The notes beneath the pieces are model-generated. The model did no database searches, had not been told where the DNA came from, and saw only the letters and a list, made by a program, of their open reading frames with translations. Position numbers and translations under genes: made by a program. This document shows positions 31,705 through 39,730 of a stretch of DNA of 39,730 bases, one piece after another (position 1 is the first letter of the stretch; each line of letters opens with the position of its first letter). This stretch comes from Accumulibacter sp. (GTDB taxonomy: Bacteria > Pseudomonadota > Gammaproteobacteria > Burkholderiales > Rhodocyclaceae): positions 1-39,730 of the forward strand of contig JAFLDO010000043.1 of assembly GCA_017302455.1 (NCBI GenBank). The letters run 5' to 3'.

Positions 31705-33114
31705 ATGTCCGACATCCCCTCGCCAGCCACCGGCCTGCCGGCATTCGTGCCGGTGATCGCCGTCTCCCTGCTCAATCGCCTCGCGCGCGAGCGACTCGAA
31801 GCGGCCTTTCCGCTGTGCTGGGTCGCCGGCGAGGTCTCGAACCTCAGCCATGCGGCCTCCGGGCACGTCTACTTCTCGCTCAAGGACGCCGCGGCGCAGG
31901 TTCGCTGCGTCATGTTCCGCAGCCGAACGCAGCTACTCGGCTGGCGTCTGGAAAATGGTCAGCATATCGAGGCGCGTGTCCTGGTGACGCTCTACGAGGC
32001 GCGCGGCGACTTCCAACTCAACGTCGAAGCGGCGCGTCGGGCCGGCGTCGGCAACCTCTACGAGAAGTTCCTTCGTCTCAAGGAGAAGCTCGAAAGCGAG
32101 GGATTGTTTGCGAGCGCCGGCAAGCGCCCCTTGCCCGGTTTCCCGCGCCGCATCGGCATCGTCACCTCGCTCCAGGCGGCTGCCCTGCGCGACGTCCTGA
32201 GCACGCTCGCGCGTCGTGCACCACAGGTCGGCATCGTCGTCTATCCCACCCTGGTGCAGGGCGAGGGTGCCGCGTCGCAGATCGCCGAGAGCATTCGCAT
32301 CGCCGGCGAGCGCCGGGAGTGCGAAACGCTGATCGTCTGCCGAGGTGGTGGCAGCATGGAGGACCTGTGGGCTTTCAACGACGAACTCGTCGCCCGTGCC
32401 ATCCGCGCCTGTCCCATTCCGGTGGTCAGCGGCATTGGCCACGAGACAGACTTCACGATCGCCGACTTCGCCGCCGATCAGCGTGCGCCAACGCCTACCG
32501 CCGCCGCGGAGCTGGCCGCCCCAGAGCAGCTCGTTCTGCTCGCCCGGCTTGCCGCCCGGCAACTGGCCCTGCGTCGCAGCGTCGACCAGCAGATCAACCA
32601 GCGCGGCCAGCAACTCGACTGGTTGACGCGCCGGCTCCAGCACCCGGCACAGTATCTTGCGCATCAGCGCGAGGTTCTGCGCAATCAGCAGCGCCAACTC
32701 GCCGCCGCCCTGTTGCAGGCCAGCGCCCGGGCACGGACGGCGCTGGCCGACCTGAGCCGTCGACTGCTGCTGGCTCGCCCGGAGACGTCGCGCCGCACTG
32801 GTCAAGTCGAAGCGCTGGCGGCGAGGCTGCGCGGCGCGTGGCAACAGGCTGCGCAGCGCCAGGGTGCCGACCTCGCGCGGCTGACGGCCAGTCTCGCGCA
32901 CCTCAACCCCGCCGCCGTACTGGCGCGCGGCTACTGTGTCGCACTCGATGAGCGAGGACGGATCGTTCGCGATAGCCGATCTGTGGAACCAAGCCAGCGG
33001 ATCGCTGTCTTCTTCGAGCGCGGACGAGCGGATGCCGCGGTGCTGGCGGTTTTCCCCGACGGTGGCCTGGCCCCGGCTGTAGCTGCCATTGCCAGCAAGG
33101 CAGGCCCCGAATAG
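31705..33114 (+). CDS. xseA: Exodeoxyribonuclease VII large subunit
   Basis: A 469-residue large subunit of exonuclease VII, which degrades single-stranded DNA in both directions. The OB-fold N-terminal domain has VAGEVSNLSHAASGHVYFSLKD, and the catalytic domain has IGIVTSLQAAALRDVL, VCRGGGSMEDLWAFNDE, GIGHETDFTIADFAADQRAPTPTAAAE. A long coiled-coil C-terminal region ends with LARGYCVALDERG. GHPTG is usual where this protein has SLQAAAL, with Ala for Gly at that point. ATG 31705 is chosen because homology begins there. xseB is not in the window. Confidence 0.93.
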   Translation: MSDIPSPATGLPAFVPVIAVSLLNRLARERLEAAFPLCWVAGEVSNLSHAASGHVYFSLKDAAAQVRCVMFRSRTQLLGWRLENGQHIEARVLVTLYEARGDFQLNVEAARRAGVGNLYEKFLRLKEKLESEGLFASAGKRPLPGFPRRIGIVTSLQAAALRDVLSTLARRAPQVGIVVYPTLVQGEGAASQIAESIRIAGERRECETLIVCRGGGSMEDLWAFNDELVARAIRACPIPVVSGIGHETDFTIADFAADQRAPTPTAAAELAAPEQLVLLARLAARQLALRRSVDQQINQRGQQLDWLTRRLQHPAQYLAHQREVLRNQQRQLAAALLQASARARTALADLSRRLLLARPETSRRTGQVEALAARLRGAWQQAAQRQGADLARLTASLAHLNPAAVLARGYCVALDERGRIVRDSRSVEPSQRIAVFFERGRADAAVLAVFPDGGLAPAVAAIASKAGPE

Positions 33115-33204
33115 AATCCGACAGTCAAACGACACGAAAAAGACAGCAAGGCGCCTGCGCTCGCCGATCCCTATCGCCTGATAACGACCTCACGGAGAAC
33201 ACAA

Positions 33205-33792
33205 ATGGAACATCAGCTGCCCCAATTGCCCTTTGCCATGGACGCCCTTGCTCCACACATGTCCAGGGAGACTTTCGAATACCACTACGCTAAACACCAT
33301 CAGGCCTACGTAACGAACCTGAACAATCTGATCAAGGGCACCGAATACGAGGCGCTCGACCTCGAGGCGATCATTCGCAAGGCTCCGGCCGGGGGCGTGT
33401 ACAACAATTCGGCGCAGGTGTGGAATCACACCTTCTTCTGGAATTGCCTGACGCCGAATGGCGGTGGCGCTCCCGGCGGCGCGCTGGCGGCCGCGATCGA
33501 CGCCAAGTGGGGCTCGTTCGCCGAGTTCAGCAAGGCCTTTCAGACGTCCGCCGTCGGCAACTTCGGGTCTGCCTGGACCTGGCTGGTCAAGAAGGCCGAC
33601 GGTTCTGTGGACATCGTCAACATGGGTGCTGCCGGCACGCCGCTGACCACCGGCGACAAGGCCTTGCTCTGCATCGACGTCTGGGAGCACGCCTACTACA
33701 TCGACTATCGCAACCTGCGGCCGAAGTACGTCGAGACCTTCCTCGCGAGCCTGGCCAACTGGCGTTTCGCCGAGCAGAACTTCGCCGGCTAG
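33205..33792 (+). CDS. sodB: Superoxide dismutase, iron type
   Basis: A 195-residue cytoplasmic Fe-superoxide dismutase converting superoxide to hydrogen peroxide and oxygen. Metal ligands are His27 (FEYHYAKHH), His75 (VWNHTFFW), Asp158 and His162 (CIDVWEHAYY). AQVWNHTFFW is typical of iron enzymes. The ribosome binding site GGAG lies at 33194-33197. It is followed by a strong terminator shared with ssb on the other strand. It is adjacent to xseA, an order I recall from related Rhodocyclales. Confidence 0.95.
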   Translation: MEHQLPQLPFAMDALAPHMSRETFEYHYAKHHQAYVTNLNNLIKGTEYEALDLEAIIRKAPAGGVYNNSAQVWNHTFFWNCLTPNGGGAPGGALAAAIDAKWGSFAEFSKAFQTSAVGNFGSAWTWLVKKADGSVDIVNMGAAGTPLTTGDKALLCIDVWEHAYYIDYRNLRPKYVETFLASLANWRFAEQNFAG

Positions 33793-33816
33793 GACGCCTG
33801 CGTCCGCTGGACAACA

Positions 33817-33853
33817 AGAAACCCAGGCCCGGCTCTCCGCGACCTGGGTTTCT
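33817..33853. terminator. Bidirectional hairpin terminator between sodB and ssb
   Basis: A perfect 11-bp stem, AGAAACCCAGG (33817-33827) with CCTGGGTTTCT (33843-33853), encloses a 15-base loop. A/T-rich stem ends on both sides suit both strands. It lies between two convergent genes, 25 bases after the sodB stop and 16 bases from the ssb stop. Confidence 0.8.
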
Positions 33854-33868
33854 GGGGGTCCGGCAGGT

Positions 33869-34348
33869 TCAGAACGGGATGTCGTCGTCCATATCGTCAA
33901 AACTCGGCGTTTTCTTGGCGGGCGCCGAGCGTGCCGCACCGCTGGCGGGTGCGGCCGAAGACGGCATGCTGCCGCCGTATTCACTCTCACTGCTGGCCGG
34001 CGAGCCCATGCCTTCGCGGCTACCGAGCATCTTCATTTCGTTGGCAATGATCTCGGTCGTGTAGCGCTCGTTGCCGTCCTTGTCCTGCCACTTGTTGGTC
34101 CGGATGCGCCCTTCGACATAGATCTGGCGGCCCTTCTTGAGATACTGGCCGGCCGTCTCGGCCAGCTTGCCGAAGAAGACGACGCGGTGCCATTCGGTGC
34201 TGTCCTTCAGCTCACCCGATGCCTTGTCACGGAAGCGGTCGGTAGTCGCCATCCTGATGTTGCAAATCGCGTCGCCGTTGGCCGAATAGCGGGTTTCCGG
34301 ATCCGCACCAAGGTTGCCGACGAGAATCACTTTATTGACCGAAGCCAT
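33869..34348 (-). CDS. ssb: Single-stranded DNA-binding protein
   Basis: A 159-residue SSB. The OB-fold (about 1-110) starts [21 protein letters not shown] and has [12 protein letters not shown] and [17 protein letters not shown] Ser/Ala/Pro-rich linker leads to the acidic tip DDMDDDIPF that recruits repair proteins. The start is ATG at 34348 with a GGGAGG site just upstream. The frame is open further upstream, but homology begins here. It is downstream of the MFS gene on the same strand and has its own likely promoter. Proximity to uvrA is common in proteobacteria. Confidence 0.96.
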   Translation of the reverse strand: MASVNKVILVGNLGADPETRYSANGDAICNIRMATTDRFRDKASGELKDSTEWHRVVFFGKLAETAGQYLKKGRQIYVEGRIRTNKWQDKDGNERYTTEIIANEMKMLGSREGMGSPASSESEYGGSMPSSAAPASGAARSAPAKKTPSFDDMDDDIPF

Positions 34349-34387
34349 GTTGCCTCCCTGAACGGTGAAGGAAAAGAGCCAAGCGTC

Positions 34388-34393
34388 ATTATA
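34388..34393 (-). promoter_or_regulatory. Predicted -10 element for ssb
   Basis: On the minus strand this reads TATAAT, a perfect -10 hexamer, about 40 bases before the ssb start and just beyond the MFS stop codon. No good -35 is seen at the expected distance, where the sequence lies inside the MFS 3' end. Confidence 0.5.
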
Positions 34394-34398
34394 GAGGC

Positions 34399-35604
34399 TT
34401 AGGCAGCCTGTTGCCGGGTGCGCAGCGGCGGTATCGACATTGACAGACCCAGCATCAGCCAGACCAGCGCCAGCGCTGCCCCACCTGCCCAGACGGCACC
34501 GGGGCCGGCGTATTTGGCCAGCACGCCGCCGAAGACGCCGCCGAGAAACAGTCCGAGCGCCTGAGTGGTGTTGTACACGCCGAGCGCCGCGCCCTTGGCG
34601 TGCGGTGGCGCAATCCGCGAAATCAGCGAAGGCTGCGTCGCTTCGAGGATGTTGAAGGCGACGAAGAAGAGCGTCAGCCAGAAAGCCAGTCCGTAGAGCC
34701 CTGCCGAAAAAAGGCCGAAACCGAACTGAACGAGCAGCAGCAGCACAATCGCGGCGTTGAAGATCAGTTTCATGCGCGAGAAGCGCTCGGCGACGATGAT
34801 CGCCGGCACCATGATCACGAAGGACAGCAGCAGCGCGGGCAGGTAGACCTTCCAGTGCTCGGCGACCGGCAGGCCGCCGGTGCTGATCAGCTCGGCCGGC
34901 AGCAGCACCCACATCGCGGTCAGCATCAGGTGTAGCGCAAAGACACCGAAGTTCAGGCGCAACAGCTGGCGATGCGCGAGGACTTCGACAAAACTCTGCC
35001 AGGTGGGTTGGCGCGGTACCGCGGGTGCGGCAGGCACCACCCTGATGACGACAAAGATGGCCAGCAGGGCGAGAATCCCGGTCAGCGCGAAAATGCCGGG
35101 CATGCCGATGCTGACGAAGAGCAGCGGCGCGCCGACCATCGAGATGGCGAAGACCAGCCCGATCGACGAACCGATCATCGCCATCACCTTGGTTAGGTGC
35201 TGTTCACGCGTCAGATCGGCAGCGAGTGCCGTGACCGCCGCCGAAATGGCACCGGCACCCTGCAGCACGCGGCCGGCGATGACGATATAGATGTCGCCAG
35301 CGAAGGCGGCAACGAAGCTGCCGATGACGAAGACAATGAGTCCGAAGACGATCACCGGTTTGCGCCCGAAACGGTCCGAGGCCGCTCCATAGGCAATCTG
35401 CAGGCAGGCCTGCGTGAGGCCGTAGGCGCCAAGAGCAATGCCGACCAGCGCCACATCGTTGCCGGAAGGCAGCTCCTTGGCGTAGATCGCAAACACCGGC
35501 AGGATCAGGAAGAGGCCCAGCATGCGCAGGGCAAAAACGGCCGCCAGGCTGACGCCGGCGCGCTTCTCATCGCTGCTCATACGGTCGGTGGTCGAGACGG
35601 ACAT
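34399..35604 (-). CDS. MFS transporter
   Basis: A 401-residue major facilitator with twelve predicted helices. The conserved loop between helices 2 and 3 is present ([17 protein letters not shown], about residues 73-89), and [19 protein letters not shown] lies in helix 1. It resembles YajR-type transporters but lacks their cytoplasmic C-terminal domain. It starts at ATG 35604, divergent from uvrA with a 70-base shared intergenic region, and is followed by ssb. The substrate cannot be predicted; drug or metabolite efflux is usual for the branch. Confidence 0.88.
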   Translation of the reverse strand: MSVSTTDRMSSDEKRAGVSLAAVFALRMLGLFLILPVFAIYAKELPSGNDVALVGIALGAYGLTQACLQIAYGAASDRFGRKPVIVFGLIVFVIGSFVAAFAGDIYIVIAGRVLQGAGAISAAVTALAADLTREQHLTKVMAMIGSSIGLVFAISMVGAPLLFVSIGMPGIFALTGILALLAIFVVIRVVPAAPAVPRQPTWQSFVEVLAHRQLLRLNFGVFALHLMLTAMWVLLPAELISTGGLPVAEHWKVYLPALLLSFVIMVPAIIVAERFSRMKLIFNAAIVLLLLVQFGFGLFSAGLYGLAFWLTLFFVAFNILEATQPSLISRIAPPHAKGAALGVYNTTQALGLFLGGVFGGVLAKYAGPGAVWAGGAALALVWLMLGLSMSIPPLRTRQQAA

Positions 35605-35674
35605 GGAGTTTGCTGCCGGACTGCGGAATTGCGTATATTAGCAGGTTTGCCCACGGCCCTCCGGCCGGCAGCCA

Positions 35675-38548
<2,874 letters not shown>

Positions 38549-38670
38549 AGGTGACGCAGGCGCGGCGGCGGTCGCTGTTGGCGTCCCAAACAGCGAGGAA
38601 AGTCGCGCCGAAGACCTGAGAAACCTTCTCGTTGGCGCCGCCGACGGCTAGAAACGCGAAAAAAAGTTGT

Positions 38671-38698
38671 TTGGCACCGATGGATTCCGTGACAGAAT
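38671..38698 (+). promoter_or_regulatory. Predicted promoter for the HU gene
   Basis: TTGGCA (38671-38676) and CAGAAT (38693-38698) are separated by 16 bases, matching the sigma-70 consensus at 5 and 4 of 6 positions. An A-run at 38659-38665 lies just upstream and could act as an UP element. The 245 bases between uvrA and this gene hold no other feature. Confidence 0.45.
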
Positions 38699-38793
38699 TC
38701 ACCTTCCTGCAATCTTTTCCTTCCCTTCGTTAGACGTCCTCGAAATGCGGGCATACAGATCGAGGAAGACCTTCACCCATCATAGGAGATAAC

Positions 38794-39078
38794 ATGAACA
38801 AGTCCGAACTGATCGACGCGATTGCCGCCCGAAGCGAACTCTCGAAAGCGGCGGCAGCAAAAGCGCTTGACGCCGTGATCGAGACGATCGTGGACAGTGT
38901 TGCTCAGGGAGAAACGGTGACTCTGGTTGGTTTCGGTTCCTTCAAGGCCAGTGGGCGTGCTTCGCGCGAGGGCAAGAACCCGAAGACCGGGGAGAAGATT
39001 CACATCCCGGAAACCACGGTTCCGAAGTTCTCCGCCGGAGCGACCTTCAAGGCGCGAGTCGCCGGCAAGGACGTATGA
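38794..39078 (+). CDS. hupB: DNA-binding protein HU
   Basis: A 94-residue HU/IHF family protein. It starts MNKSELIDAIAARSELSKA, has the GFGSF turn (VTLVGFGSFKASGRASREG) and a DNA-gripping arm with a slightly altered RNPxTG motif (GKNPKTGEKIHIPETTVPKF). It bends DNA and compacts the nucleoid. GGAG at 38783-38786 lies 7 bases before the ATG and is a good ribosome binding site. Slight differences such as KNPKTG for RNPQTG are common in HU proteins. hupB versus hupA naming is arbitrary here. Confidence 0.93.
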   Translation: MNKSELIDAIAARSELSKAAAAKALDAVIETIVDSVAQGETVTLVGFGSFKASGRASREGKNPKTGEKIHIPETTVPKFSAGATFKARVAGKDV

Positions 39079-39188
39079 CTTTCTCACGCAGCATGCGCGA
39101 GCGGCTCGTCCTTGAGTCAGGCTCGCTGTCCGCAACAAGCGCCAAATTGCCGTCCTCCCTCTTTTCTTCTCTCGTACAGGAGTCCCTG

Positions 39189-39698
39189 ATGCGTCTTTGC
39201 ACCGCCCTTGCCACCGCAGCGCTTGCCCTCATGCCGCTGGCTGTTTCCGCCCAACAGGCCCCGGCCGCCGAAGCACTGACCGCGGTAGCCCCGGGTAAGT
39301 TTGCCGGCATGATCGAAGCCAAGGTTACCCTCGTCGTCGAGTCGATTGACAAGGCCACGCGTGGCGTCGTCCTCAAGGATGCCAAGGGCGACCAGATCAA
39401 GATCGTCGCCGGCGACGAAGTCAAGAATTTCGACCAGATCAAGGTTGGTGACAACGTCATCGCCACTTACACCCAGGGCCTGGTAATCACCCTCAAGAAA
39501 GGCGGCGGCGCGCTGCGTGAGCGGATCGACAGTGGCGAAACCGCCTCCGCCGCCAAGGGCGAGAAGCCGGCCGGCTATGAGGTCAAGGAGGTTACCTTCG
39601 TCGCCTTACCACCTATCATGTTTCGGCCCCCTGAAAGAACTTGGGAAGAGGCAGTGCGCTGGCAGCGCGTCTCAAGAGAAGGCGGAGGCCGCGTTTGA
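39189..39698 (+). pseudogene. Secreted protein of unknown function, C-terminus replaced
   Basis: The ATG at 39189 begins a signal peptide (MRLCTALATAALALMPLAVSAQQ) and follows AGGAG at 39178-39182. The mature part has a repeated beta-rich pattern (VESIDKATRGVVLKDAKGD, VKNFDQIKVGDNVIATYTQ) of a periplasmic protein I cannot name. A second unit seems to begin at YEVKEVTFVA. There, at about 39603, the sequence changes abruptly to an unrelated tail (LPPIMFRPPERTW...). The tail overlaps a minus-strand frame entering from the right edge, so the gene was probably cut by an insertion or rearrangement. Confidence 0.6.
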
Positions 39699-39729
39699 AC
39701 CAGGAAAGGGCACTGCGATAGGCTTTGCG
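39616..39729 (-). CDS. C-terminal end of an unidentified gene (possible mobile element), cut by window edge
   Basis: On the minus strand a frame enters from the right edge and ends at TGA (39618-39616). It gives 37 residues, basic and hydrophobic (RKAYRSALSWFKRGLRLLLR and then LPLPKFFQGAET). I do not recognise it. It starts where the secreted protein loses its family pattern, so it may be the end of a transposase gene or other inserted DNA. Confidence 0.35.
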   Translation of the reverse strand, partial: RKAYRSALSWFKRGLRLLLRRAASALPLPKFFQGAET

Positions 39730-39730
39730 G

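Noticed and set aside
30250-31866. Minus-strand open frame of about 540 codons opposite the HDOD-REC-GGDEF gene
   Set aside because: It is a codon-bias shadow with low-complexity His/Gln/Arg-rich content and no domain.
35605-35674. LexA (SOS) box between the MFS gene and uvrA
   Set aside because: No CTGT-N8-ACAG pattern is present in these 70 bases.

Overview
This window looks like a chromosomal segment of a high-GC betaproteobacterium, most likely of the Rhodocyclales (Accumulibacter/Dechloromonas/Azoarcus type). The evidence is the B-type exosortase/EpsI pairs in a surface-polysaccharide locus, the xseA-sodB neighbourhood, and uvrA divergent from an MFS gene followed by ssb. The genus is an inference.

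Positions 1-5600 are a rearranged locus edge. A transposase tail (1-111) is followed by two copies of an exosortase (xrtB)-epsI pair (219-1815 and 3957-5587). Between them lie decayed GDP-L-fucose genes (gmd, fcl) with an intact DUF4160-DUF2442 pair embedded between them. The first epsI has lost conserved residues; the two exosortases are nearly identical.

Positions 5600-17200 hold a Wzx/Wzy-type polysaccharide cluster: three GT2 and one GT4 glycosyltransferases, a VioA-like sugar aminotransferase with an acyltransferase, a flippase, a polymerase/ligase and a methyltransferase. It is interrupted at 14.4-15.8 kb by a truncated Tn5/IS4-type transposase and a 166-bp MITE-like element. The element has 25-bp terminal inverted repeats and an 8-bp target duplication, and it splits a gene fragment.

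Positions 17400-25000 form a tightly coupled wbuX-wbuY-wbuZ-fnlA-[DUF4160-DUF2442]-fnlB-fnlC-wbuB operon. It should make UDP-L-FucNAc, convert it to an acetamidino form (L-FucNAm) and transfer it. Positions 25000-28600 carry a WbpV/WreQ-like reductase/epimerase, a short phosphoglycosyl transferase and a WbpM/CapD-type dehydratase, an arrangement known for making and loading the first sugar of the repeat unit. A frameshifted wzz (28636-29547) and an HDOD-REC-GGDEF regulator follow.

Positions 31700-39730 are housekeeping genes: xseA, sodB, ssb, an MFS transporter, uvrA, an HU gene, and a secreted protein whose 3' end is replaced by foreign sequence at the right edge.

The most unusual features are the DUF4160-DUF2442 pair occurring twice at junctions between partner nucleotide-sugar genes, the exosortase copies homogenised beside diverged epsI genes, and the MITE insertion with its target duplication still readable.
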